From Treponema sp. (GTDB taxonomy: Bacteria; Spirochaetota; Spirochaetia; Treponematales; Treponemataceae): a DNA stretch of 64,000 bases. Location: assembly GCA_017470605.1 (NCBI GenBank), contig JAFUYH010000021.1, positions 97,079 to 161,078 of the forward strand. Direction: 5' to 3'. Below the pieces are notes generated by a model that had not been told where the DNA came from, ran no database searches, and worked only from the letters and a program-made list of their open reading frames with translations. Each line of letters begins with the position of its first letter. The first letter of the stretch is position 1. Of the stretch, positions 15,492 to 23,130 are shown in pieces. Position numbers and translations under genes: made by a program.

Positions 15492-17708
15492 ATGAAAAAT
15501 ACAAAATTATGTAAATCACTGTTAATTTTGTGGATTGTATCTTTATTTGCGTCATGTGCAGGGCTTGGAGAAACAAAAGATACTAAAATTATTGTAAGCG
15601 GAAGTTTTTCTGGAAATTCAAATGAAAATACGGCACGTACTGCAACTAGTTCTTTTAGTGATTCGCTTACATGGTCTCTAGAAGCATATTCAATTGGAGC
15701 AGACGGTGAAGTGGATTCTGCAAGCAAGGTTGAAGGAAGTGTAAAAAGCGACCTGTCATTTACAGTTGAATTGCCGGCGGTAGGAAAGTATCAGTTTAGG
15801 GCGATTGGAAAAGCTGAAAGTCAGCAGGTTTTCTTAGGTTTAGTTGATGAAAACATTGCCGAAAGTGGAAATAATGCGCTTTTGATTCCTGTAAGTCCTT
15901 GTTCTGAAGACGATGGAAAAATCAGGCTTTCCATTAAGGACCAGTCTTCGTCCAGTTTGAAAAAACTTGTTGTAAAAGAAGACGGCTCTGAAATTTCTAC
16001 TGCAGATTTTAATGAAACAGGGCTTGTGGAACTAAACATTGCAAACCTTTCTTGCGGTGTGCATAGACTTATACTTTCTTTTGAAGATGAAATAGGCAAC
16101 GTGCTTTATTCCTGCCACGAAGCCTTTAATGTTTTTGGCGGCCTTACAACAGACATCTGGTATGGTAACGCCCCTTATTTAACTAAAGATGATTCCGGCA
16201 GCTACCAATTCATTATTACTTCTGACCTGATTACAAAATACGGTGCAGAAATTGTACCGAGTACGCAGATGGTGTTGTATAGTTATGACAGTGATTCTCA
16301 ATATTCTTATTATTTAGCAAATTCTGCCACGGAAAGTTCGGAACAGGCCGAGTCAATACTTGGTAATCAGTATAATCAGGCTGATTTCTGCTTTGATTCT
16401 AATGGCAATGTATATCTGGGAACTTGCATTGATATGATGCAGTTTTATTACTATGATGGCACAGAAAAAAGTAATAACGGAAAGATTGCCCTTGTTGCCG
16501 CTGGTTCAGATGATTTTAACTCTCCACAAATTACAACTGGTTACCTTTCATATGACTTTGCAAAAAAACAACTGTGGGTGGCTTCTAATGGGGCATTGGA
16601 AAAGTTTTCTGAACTGTCACCTGTAGACGAAAATCTGGCAGCTACAGTTGATGAGGCAGATTATACAGCAACTGTTACTACATACAATTACCGCACAACT
16701 GATTTAGGTATAGAAGATACTCCTCTTGCTGCCTGTGTTTATAATGATATTGCATATTTAGTTTATAAAAATAATACAGCTGGCACAGATACTACGACTC
16801 CAGTTTCTTTTAGCCTGATAAAATGTGATATTTCCTCCGCAGAAGTAGATGATGAAGATGAAACTGCCTTTAGTATTCCGAATGTAGCAAAAGTTGCAGA
16901 ACTTTGTGCAGGTATGAACTTGTCTTCCTCTGCCACAATCACTGATATGCTCTACCAGGACGGCGCGGTGTATATGCTGTTGCGAGACGTGGCAACTGCT
17001 GATACTTGGAGTACAATTTACAGCCGCGGTGCGCTTATAAAATACGATTGCCTTCTTGGTACAGTAAAAACTTTAGGCTGGACAGACACAGCTTCTGCTT
17101 TGTCAGGTGATAAGTATGTATATACCTTTTATGTTAGTGGTAATGGATACAATATCAATTATCGATATGACAGAATTGGAAATGGTGGGGTTAAAGGGGA
17201 ATATGATGTCCTCTTGAAGTGCAGTGACCTTGGCGAAAATACGCCTCAACTGTATACGGTAAGTGCCGAAAATGAAGAGTCGGCTTTCTGTGGTCCTCAG
17301 AAATTTGTCGCACTCAAGCCTAAGAAACTGCTTATTGCGGACGATGGTGTTGCCTTCTACACGGATTCCATTGGCGCATATAAATTCCGCAATAAAAACC
17401 GTGTCGTTACCGTTGATTTGGAGAGTTTTGCCATTGAAAATGTAGCAGAAGCATCGGTTTCTTTTGGCACTGATGCAGACGCAGTTCCAAGCAATGCCTG
17501 CATCTATCCTAATCTCAGCAGCCTGTCTACAGATACTCCTATATACATCTATAAGGATGGTTCGCACGAAGCCTGTGGCGATGATATAACTCAATTTTAT
17601 TACCATGGTTCTAGTTTTACAGTTAAGAGTTCTTTCTTTAACTCTGGCGCTGCGACCTACGCTTTCCCTTGCGGTGACGGCGAAGAAGTTATTGATGACG
17701 GCGAATAA
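15492..17708 (+). CDS. Surface lipoprotein, propeller-like repeat type (paralogue of 8020-10293)
   Basis: Start at 15492 (MKNTKLCKSLLIL) with AAGGAGAGG upstream. The lipobox is LFASC-AG. The 738-residue product shares long motifs with the 8020 gene: TARTATSSFSDSLTWSLEA, GGLTTDIWYGNAPYL, MLYQDGAVYMLLRD, YSRGALIKYD, GPQKFVALKPKKLLIADDG, NRVVTVDLESFAI. Regions between motifs diverge strongly, as expected for exposed loops. A role at the cell surface is inferred from the lipoprotein signal only. The downstream 200 bp contain GC-rich hairpins before a glycosyltransferase gene. Confidence 0.75.
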   Translation: MKNTKLCKSLLILWIVSLFASCAGLGETKDTKIIVSGSFSGNSNENTARTATSSFSDSLTWSLEAYSIGADGEVDSASKVEGSVKSDLSFTVELPAVGKYQFRAIGKAESQQVFLGLVDENIAESGNNALLIPVSPCSEDDGKIRLSIKDQSSSSLKKLVVKEDGSEISTADFNETGLVELNIANLSCGVHRLILSFEDEIGNVLYSCHEAFNVFGGLTTDIWYGNAPYLTKDDSGSYQFIITSDLITKYGAEIVPSTQMVLYSYDSDSQYSYYLANSATESSEQAESILGNQYNQADFCFDSNGNVYLGTCIDMMQFYYYDGTEKSNNGKIALVAAGSDDFNSPQITTGYLSYDFAKKQLWVASNGALEKFSELSPVDENLAATVDEADYTATVTTYNYRTTDLGIEDTPLAACVYNDIAYLVYKNNTAGTDTTTPVSFSLIKCDISSAEVDDEDETAFSIPNVAKVAELCAGMNLSSSATITDMLYQDGAVYMLLRDVATADTWSTIYSRGALIKYDCLLGTVKTLGWTDTASALSGDKYVYTFYVSGNGYNINYRYDRIGNGGVKGEYDVLLKCSDLGENTPQLYTVSAENEESAFCGPQKFVALKPKKLLIADDGVAFYTDSIGAYKFRNKNRVVTVDLESFAIENVAEASVSFGTDADAVPSNACIYPNLSSLSTDTPIYIYKDGSHEACGDDITQFYYHGSSFTVKSSFFNSGAATYAFPCGDGEEVIDDGE

Positions 17709-17762
17709 TCTCTCTGCATTCGCCACTCCCGCAGTTTTTTAAGGGGGTGTAGCGAAGACTTT

Positions 17763-17802
17763 GGGCTGAGCCCAGGGGGGAAGAATCGTTTCGCTTTCCC
17801 CC
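17763..17802. repeat. GC-rich hairpins in the gap after the lipoprotein gene
   Basis: The 214-bp gap 17709-17922 contains a GGGC-TGA-GCCC hairpin (17763-17774) and a hairpin with arms GGGGGAA (17776-17782) and TTCCCCC (17796-17802). There is no T run on the plus strand. The base composition is much more GC-rich than the flanking genes. A TATAAT box at 17889-17894 may serve the following glycosyltransferase gene. Confidence 0.5.
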
Positions 17803-17922
17803 GCTCACGGCATTTTCCTGTTTAGGAAAAGATTCTGGAAAAAATCGAAAAATAATCAAAAATATTTTAAATTTTCGGTGATAAGGGTATAATTAACATT
17901 ATAACTAACATTAGGCTTGTAT

Positions 17923-18939
17923 ATGAAAAAAAAGAAACCTCTTATCTCTGTATGTATTCCTCTTTATGAAACGGAGCACTTTCTGGCTCAGTGCCTTTAT
18001 TCTGTGGCAGTGCAGGATTTTGATGATTTTGAGGTTGTGATTGTGAGTGATGCAAGCCGCGGGCGGGATGAAAAAGGGCGGTCTGCAAAAAAGATTGTGA
18101 GGCTTGTCCAAAAAGAAGGTAACAGGCTTCGTAAGAAACAAGGCCTTTCGCCTGTTGATTTTCGCTTTATTGAGCATAGTGAAAACCGAGGACTGATAGA
18201 GGTTAGACGTACACTTTGTTTTCAGGCCCGGGCTGCCTATATGACTCAATTGGATAGTGATGACCAGATGGAAGAAGGGGCTTTGTCGGCCTTGTACAAT
18301 ACTGCTCTTTTGGGTGATTATGATATTGTGCACGGAACGAGTAGGGCAGGAACTTTCCTGTCTGATAATTCATTTGTTCCTGCAAAAGAAAACCGCTATG
18401 GTAAAATCTTTTATGGAGAAATATATGGCAGGGAAGTCTTTAGGCGCTGGCTTATTGACGGAGCTTTTACTGCAAATACCTGGGGCAAACTGATAAAGCG
18501 CGAACTCTGGCTACAGGCTTTTGAAAATATTCCTTATACAGAATGTAACATGGCCGATGATGTCTTACTCTTCTTTTTTCTTTCCCAATATGCAAAATCT
18601 TACAGGGGAATAGAAGCCAGAGTTTACCGCTACCGTGTAAACAGCGGAATGTCTAGCGGCCGCAAGATTGACAGCCTGCACAAATGGAAAATGATTTGTA
18701 CTGCGGCAAGTGTGTTTACCGTTATTTCGCAATGGTGCGAAGCTCATAAAACTGAAATTCAGCCAGATGAATTGAATTATTTGCGTAAAATGACAAGCTA
18801 CTATCTTGGAAATAACATAAACCAGATGCACGAAACGGTAATCCCAGAGCTTCAGCCTGCCGCCCGCGAAATGCTCTGCGAATACTGGGGCGAGTCTTTT
18901 GTTGAGCACATGGAAACAGCTATGAAAAATAAAGCTTGA
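17923..18939 (+). CDS. Glycosyltransferase family 2, full-length copy
   Basis: A 338-residue GT-A glycosyltransferase; ATG 17923 is preferred over a TTG two codons earlier. N-terminal signature ISVCIPLYETEHFLAQCLYS, VVIVSDASRG, DXD-like motif QLDSDDQMEEGAL, then TANTWGKLIKRELW and MADDVLLFFFLSQYAKSYRG, which fits the acidic catalytic segment. The C-terminal tail (AREMLCEYWGESFVEHMET) is the same one kept in both deleted copies at 11423 and 13946. It should transfer a sugar from a nucleotide-sugar donor to a surface glycan or protein. Neighbouring lipoproteins are possible acceptors, which is inference only. Confidence 0.85.
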   Translation: MKKKKPLISVCIPLYETEHFLAQCLYSVAVQDFDDFEVVIVSDASRGRDEKGRSAKKIVRLVQKEGNRLRKKQGLSPVDFRFIEHSENRGLIEVRRTLCFQARAAYMTQLDSDDQMEEGALSALYNTALLGDYDIVHGTSRAGTFLSDNSFVPAKENRYGKIFYGEIYGREVFRRWLIDGAFTANTWGKLIKRELWLQAFENIPYTECNMADDVLLFFFLSQYAKSYRGIEARVYRYRVNSGMSSGRKIDSLHKWKMICTAASVFTVISQWCEAHKTEIQPDELNYLRKMTSYYLGNNINQMHETVIPELQPAAREMLCEYWGESFVEHMETAMKNKA

Positions 18940-18954
18940 TTTATGCAATGTATT

Positions 18955-18978
18955 ATTGTATTATTGAGATAATACAAT
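18955..18978. promoter_or_regulatory. Palindromic operator, probable GntR-family site
   Basis: Perfect inverted repeat with 10-bp arms ATTGTATTAT and ATAATACAAT around TGAG, upstream of the gntR-type gene. TGTATTA half-sites recur several more times up to 19050, as expected for an autoregulated repressor. Confidence 0.65.
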
Positions 18979-19034
18979 ATTGTATTAAGACAGTACTACA
19001 GCAGTGTGCCAGTACATTATTGTATTAGTATATA

Positions 19035-19050
19035 ACTGTATTAATACAGT
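19035..19050. promoter_or_regulatory. Second palindromic operator close to the gntR start
   Basis: A perfect 16-bp palindrome, ACTGTATT followed by AATACAGT, 22 bp before the start codon. It shares the TGTATTA half-site with the palindrome at 18955, so occupancy would block the promoter or early elongation. Confidence 0.6.
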
Positions 19051-19072
19051 AGCCATAAAAAGGAGGCCCCAA

Positions 19073-19468
19073 TTGGACTACCGTTTTACGGATGAAAAAC
19101 CAATTTATGCTCAACTTGTGGAATATTTTAAAACAGAAATAATTTCTGGAGAAAGACAACCGGGAAGTCGTCTTGAATCAGTGCGGGATTTGGCATTAAA
19201 AGCAAAAGTGAATCCTAACACAATGCAAAAGGCACTTGCAGAAATGGAAAGAATCGGGCTTGTAAAGACAGAAAGAACAAGCGGACGCTTTGTTACGGAT
19301 AATCTGGATTTAATCGACCAAATGAGGCGTGAAGTTGCCAATTCCTACATGAAAGTATTTGTAGAAAAAATGCTGGCCTTAGGTTTTGGAAAGAATGAGT
19401 TGCCGGATTTGATTACAGGTTTTTGTAATCTAAAGGCAGGATTAGGAACTGATGACAAAATCAGTTAA
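19073..19468 (+). CDS. GntR-family transcriptional regulator (YtrA-like)
   Basis: A TTG start at 19073 has an excellent AAGGAGG 6 nt upstream; the product begins LDYRFTDEKPIYAQLVEYF. Residues 10-75 form the winged helix with SRLESVRDLALKAKVNPNTM and LVKTERTSGRFVTDN, typical of the YtrA subfamily, which has only a short C-terminal effector/dimer region (131 residues in all). YtrA regulators repress adjacent ABC transporter operons and themselves. The palindromes at 18955 and 19035 are the likely operators. The gene is directly upstream of an ABC ATPase and a permease, so it probably controls them. Confidence 0.88.
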   Translation: MDYRFTDEKPIYAQLVEYFKTEIISGERQPGSRLESVRDLALKAKVNPNTMQKALAEMERIGLVKTERTSGRFVTDNLDLIDQMRREVANSYMKVFVEKMLALGFGKNELPDLITGFCNLKAGLGTDDKIS

Positions 19469-19493
19469 TCAGAAAAACAGGAGTGAAAATCAG

Positions 19494-20192
19494 ATGGAAA
19501 CAGTTCTTGAATGTAATAATCTCACAAAAAAATATCTTACAAAAACTGCGCTGGATGGAATAAATCTGGAAGTTCCAAAAGGGGCAATTGTAGGGCTTCT
19601 TGGTCCAAATGGCAGCGGAAAAACAACCCTGCTTAAACTTGCGGCAGGTTTATTAAAGCCGACTGGTGGAGAAATAAAAGTATGCGGATTAAAGCCTGGT
19701 GCAGAATCAAAAGAGATTTCTGCATATCAGCCAGATCGTGTTTATCTGAATGACTGGATGACGGTTAGTGACCTTGTTCAGATGATGGCCGATTTTTATC
19801 CGAATTTCCGTCGGGAAAAAGCAGACGAAATGCTTAAGGCACTGAAAATTGAAGCCCGGGATAAATTAAAATCACTTTCAAAAGGAACAAAAGAAAAGGT
19901 TCAGCTTATTCTTACCATGAGCCGAGAAGTTCCTTTTTATATGCTGGATGAACCGATTGGTGGTGTAGACCCTGCCGCACGTGATTACATCCTTAATACA
20001 ATAATCGCTAATTACAGTGAAAATGCAACGGTAATTCTTTCAACACATTTAATCAGTGATATTGAATCTGTATTGAATTATGTTCTTTTTCTAAAAGAAG
20101 GGCATATAATCCGCCAGGGTGATGCAGATGAAATTCGTGAAGAATGCGGAATGTCTATTGATTCACTTTTCCGCGAAGAATTCAGATGTTAG
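19494..20192 (+). CDS. ABC transporter ATP-binding protein (YtrB-like)
   Basis: A 232-residue ATPase. Walker A GLLGPNGSGKTTLLKL, a degenerate signature LSKGTKEKVQLI, Walker B FYMLDEPIGGVDP and the switch histidine in ILSTHLISDIE are all present. Start at 19494 (METVLECNNLTKKY) is preceded by CAGGAG; an alternative ATG at 19452 overlaps the regulator gene. The family exports or imports small molecules with a membrane partner encoded next, and YtrA-linked systems often respond to cell-wall stress. Substrate is not predictable. Confidence 0.88.
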   Translation: METVLECNNLTKKYLTKTALDGINLEVPKGAIVGLLGPNGSGKTTLLKLAAGLLKPTGGEIKVCGLKPGAESKEISAYQPDRVYLNDWMTVSDLVQMMADFYPNFRREKADEMLKALKIEARDKLKSLSKGTKEKVQLILTMSREVPFYMLDEPIGGVDPAARDYILNTIIANYSENATVILSTHLISDIESVLNYVLFLKEGHIIRQGDADEIREECGMSIDSLFREEFRC

Positions 20193-20225
20193 ATTTAATC
20201 GAGTTTGCTTATACAGGAGATGAAA

Positions 20226-21023
20226 ATGGAAAATAAGAAATCAATTAGAAATCCTTTCCCAAAAATTGCAAAGGTATTTAAATATGAAATGAAACATTCG
20301 GTAAGAATTCTTTTACCAGTTTATGCAGGACTTGTTGTGATTGCTCTTCTTACGGGGCTTCTTTTTACTACACTGCCAGAAAATGATTCATTCAGTTTTT
20401 CTTTTACAACAAACATAAATGGTGTGGAAGGAGCCCTGGAACAGGCTTCAGGTTTTCTTCTTTTTCTTTATATGGTTATTGTGATTGCTTCGGCAGTATT
20501 TTCTGCAATTGTTGTTGCCAAAAGATTCAGTAACGGATTTCTGGGTGATGAAGCCTATCTGAATCTTACGCTTCCTGTTACAATTGGCGAGCATCTGTGG
20601 GGAAGAGTGTTATCTGCAATAGTATGGATATGTATTTACATTATCACCATGCTTATTTCTCTTCTTGCTGTTATGATTCGTTTGTGGAAAGATTTGTTTG
20701 GAAATTTATCTCAGGAAACTTTTACTACCGGCTTGGAATTTATTGTGATGGTCATGTCATTTGCTTTGACCCTGATTTTGTTTACATATCTGATAAATTC
20801 AATAGGTCATCTTTCTAAAAAACACCGTACTTTTGTAAAACTGCTTGCAGTTATTGTTGTGCTTACTGTGACTTCAAGATTTTTTGGGGCATTCAATGTA
20901 GAATACCTTGATAATCATGATAAACTGTCTATGGCATATATAATTCTGTACAACAGCATTCTTTCAGTAATATATGGTACTGCAACCTATTTCATCCTCA
21001 AACTTAAACTGAATTTGGAGTAG
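20226..21023 (+). CDS. ABC transporter membrane subunit
   Basis: A 265-residue integral membrane protein starting MENKKSIRNPFPKIAKVF at 20226, spaced 7 nt from CAGGAG. About six hydrophobic segments are visible (ILLPVYAGLVVIALLTGLLF; FLLFLYMVIVIASAVFSAIV; VWICIYIITMLISLLAVMI). It contains LNLTLPVTIGEHLWGR, the coupling-helix-like segment common in ABC-2 type permeases. Co-transcribed with the ATPase 34 bp upstream, forming a GntR-controlled exporter-type system. Confidence 0.8.
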   Translation: MENKKSIRNPFPKIAKVFKYEMKHSVRILLPVYAGLVVIALLTGLLFTTLPENDSFSFSFTTNINGVEGALEQASGFLLFLYMVIVIASAVFSAIVVAKRFSNGFLGDEAYLNLTLPVTIGEHLWGRVLSAIVWICIYIITMLISLLAVMIRLWKDLFGNLSQETFTTGLEFIVMVMSFALTLILFTYLINSIGHLSKKHRTFVKLLAVIVVLTVTSRFFGAFNVEYLDNHDKLSMAYIILYNSILSVIYGTATYFILKLKLNLE

Positions 21024-21038
21024 GGGCTTTTTTATGGC

Positions 21039-22769
21039 TCAATTGTTTTCAATATTCATTATCATTTTGAGCCATTCGTTGCGGTTTGTTACCTGGAATT
21101 TTTCATAAATATGCTTTACATGCGTTGCAATTGTGCTTGTAGAAACATAAAGAATTTCACCAATTTCTTTATTTGTATGATTATCATAAATCATTTCTGC
21201 AATTTCAATTTCGCGATGAGAAAGTCTGTATTTTGTATATAATTCCATTCTAGAAGTCAGGATAGTTGATGGATGATTTTTTGTTTCAGTAATAGGTTGA
21301 GAATGATTTAATGATTGCTGTAGAAAGCAATTAATTTCATTAGCGTAACTTTCGCGACAAGCTCGTGATAATGATATAATAAATTCAACTTTGTGAATCA
21401 GTTCATCAAATGAAAATGGTTTTACTAAAAAATCAACCAGACCATCATTTTCAAATCCTGTTATAAAAGAAATATTATCTGCTGCCGTTAAAATTATGAT
21501 AGGTACATTCTTTAAATCATCACGTTTTTTACATTCATAATATAGATTTAATGCATTCATTTTTGGCATGGCACTGTCAGCTATTATTATATCAGGTTTA
21601 AACTCTAGAGTATGTTTTAGAACTTCTATACCATTTTTTACGAATTTTTTCGTTGTACAGGAAGAAAATAAAGGTTTCATCTTATCCAGCAGAATGTTGT
21701 CGTGTTCTGCAACTATAATTGATGATTTTTTTAATATGGAATTTTTATTTGATTTATTTTTTTGCTTGGCAGAAATTAAGTTTATATCCTGCTTTTTAAT
21801 AGATATTTCCTTTTTGATATTTTTAAGAATGTAATTGCCAGAGATAAAACTTGTTAATAGAAAGCAGATGTCGTAACCAAAGTAAAAATCGTTATCAAAT
21901 ATGGTCATGATAGAAGAAACGTCTATCCAGATTCTTAGAAGATGAATGGACTGCCGGAATACAACATAGAAAAATAAAGGAGTCCATGCAAAAATTAATA
22001 TTGTATGAGTATTTTTTTTCTTTACATTCAGGTAGATGCATAGACCAGCAATATACAAGTTCCCGAATAAAAGACAGATAAGTGAAAAAATATATGGAAT
22101 GAAAATGTTGGTGACAAACAAATAGAGGACAAAGCAGATGATGCTGCTGCAAAATAGAACTTTTGGAATGTGTTTGTATAAAGGAAAGCTCTTTCCGTCT
22201 ACTATCCTTATTAGCAGAATCATAGCAAAAAGATAGCCACAGGTTGCTGCCAGATAGCCGGTTCTCTTAAAAATCAGTAGTGAGGATGCAAAATTCCAAA
22301 GGTAAACAGGCCCCAATCCTTTTCTTGCAAGTTGATAAAGCAAAAAAGCAAATGACATAATAGAAAGATATTTTAATGAGTTTTCTCTATGAATAATAAA
22401 TTCAGCAAGAAGAAAAATACTTCCAAAAAGCATTAAAAGGATAAAGACCATATGAAGGATTGTGAACAAGACTGTCTGGAAGAAAAAATACTGCGGAGTA
22501 TAAAATTTTATGGTTAGATTTGTTGCATCTGAATTTTTGATTTTAAATAGATATTTACCGTCTGGAAAATCATCTGTAGAAACAGGAATGGCCATCCGCC
22601 ATGAAACAAGTTGTTTTTTTGCATTAGGAACAGCAAAGCCTGTACTGTCGTAAAGATAATATTTATTATCATCAGGTGCTTTATGAAAGGCTTCAATTGA
22701 ATCAACCGATTCTGCACCAAAACTTATAATTTGTATAGTATTGGGGGGGGGGTAGCTCTCTATTTTCAC
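21039..22769 (-). CDS. Membrane receptor - response regulator - LuxR protein, main part (out of frame with its N-terminus)
   Basis: From the poly-C tract the frame continues into about seven transmembrane segments (residues ~110-310) resembling 7TMR-DISM receptors, then a receiver domain (SIIVAEHDNILLDKMKPLF, phosphoacceptor Asp in IIIADSAMPKMNA, conserved Lys in LVKPFSFDEL), and a C-terminal LuxR helix-turn-helix (RLSHREIEIAEMIYDNHTNK, YVSTSTIATHVKHIYEKF). This would be a membrane-anchored transcription factor. The GTG that opens this frame at 22769 has no Shine-Dalgarno and would make a protein lacking its signal peptide. The true N-terminus lies in another frame at 22702-23010; the shift occurs exactly in a run of ten Gs. 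Confidence 0.8.
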   Translation of the reverse strand: MKIESYPPPNTIQIISFGAESVDSIEAFHKAPDDNKYYLYDSTGFAVPNAKKQLVSWRMAIPVSTDDFPDGKYLFKIKNSDATNLTIKFYTPQYFFFQTVLFTILHMVFILLMLFGSIFLLAEFIIHRENSLKYLSIMSFAFLLYQLARKGLGPVYLWNFASSLLIFKRTGYLAATCGYLFAMILLIRIVDGKSFPLYKHIPKVLFCSSIICFVLYLFVTNIFIPYIFSLICLLFGNLYIAGLCIYLNVKKKNTHTILIFAWTPLFFYVVFRQSIHLLRIWIDVSSIMTIFDNDFYFGYDICFLLTSFISGNYILKNIKKEISIKKQDINLISAKQKNKSNKNSILKKSSIIVAEHDNILLDKMKPLFSSCTTKKFVKNGIEVLKHTLEFKPDIIIADSAMPKMNALNLYYECKKRDDLKNVPIIILTAADNISFITGFENDGLVDFLVKPFSFDELIHKVEFIISLSRACRESYANEINCFLQQSLNHSQPITETKNHPSTILTSRMELYTKYRLSHREIEIAEMIYDNHTNKEIGEILYVSTSTIATHVKHIYEKFQVTNRNEWLKMIMNIENN

Positions 22770-23010
22770 TTTGGGAACTGAGCAGGCACCAAAAAGTTCC
22801 TTTTGAAAATCCTAATGAAGTTCTAATTGTATCATTATCACATTTATTTTCTGTGTCATTTAAGGCTGAAAATCTGGCTGCAGCTTCTTCTGCAGTAAAT
22901 GTGTTGTTTTCATCTATAAAAAATGAGAATGACATTTCTTTTGCCTGAGCTGGAAGCAAAATAAAAAAGTATAGAAGAATGTTTACGACTATATATTTTA
23001 TTTTTTTCAT
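22702..23010 (-). CDS. N-terminal part of the same receptor, separated by the poly-C frameshift
   Basis: The product starts with a signal peptide (MKKIKYIVVNILLYFFILLP-AQA) followed by EMSFSFFIDENNTFTAEEAA, fitting the periplasmic 7TMR-DISMED-type sensor. After SQSENRELPPP the frame passes the C-run and soon stops (YKFWCRIG). Deleting one C, or adding two, would join it to the frame at 21039-22769 and give one protein of about 660 residues. In the state shown, the gene is OFF or truncated. A sequencing or assembly error in the homopolymer is the alternative. Confidence 0.75.
   Translation of the reverse strand: MKKIKYIVVNILLYFFILLPAQAKEMSFSFFIDENNTFTAEEAAARFSALNDTENKCDNDTIRTSLGFSKGTFWCLLSSQSENRELPPPQYYTNYKFWCRIG
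22743..22752. repeat. Poly-G tract of ten (poly-C in the coding strand)
   Basis: Ten consecutive Gs on the plus strand inside the receptor/regulator gene, the only homopolymeric G run of this length I see in the window. Slipped-strand mispairing in such tracts switches genes in Treponema and other bacteria. Confidence 0.85.
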
Positions 23011-23057
23011 AATACAATTTTAAGGGCAAATTATAATTTTTTCAAAAACTTTCTGTG

Positions 23058-23087
23058 AAAAAAAGAACCCCCGGAATTGACCGGGGG
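23058..23087 (-). terminator. Intrinsic terminator of the 23131-25557 lipoprotein gene
   Basis: On the minus strand the arms CCCCCGG and CCGGGGG flank a 6-nt loop and are followed by TTCTTTTTTT. It lies 44 bp after the lipoprotein stop codon and before the receptor gene start. Confidence 0.85.
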
Positions 23088-23130
23088 AAAGGAAGATTAT
23101 GTATTAATATAGCCTTTTGCTAGGCTTTTA

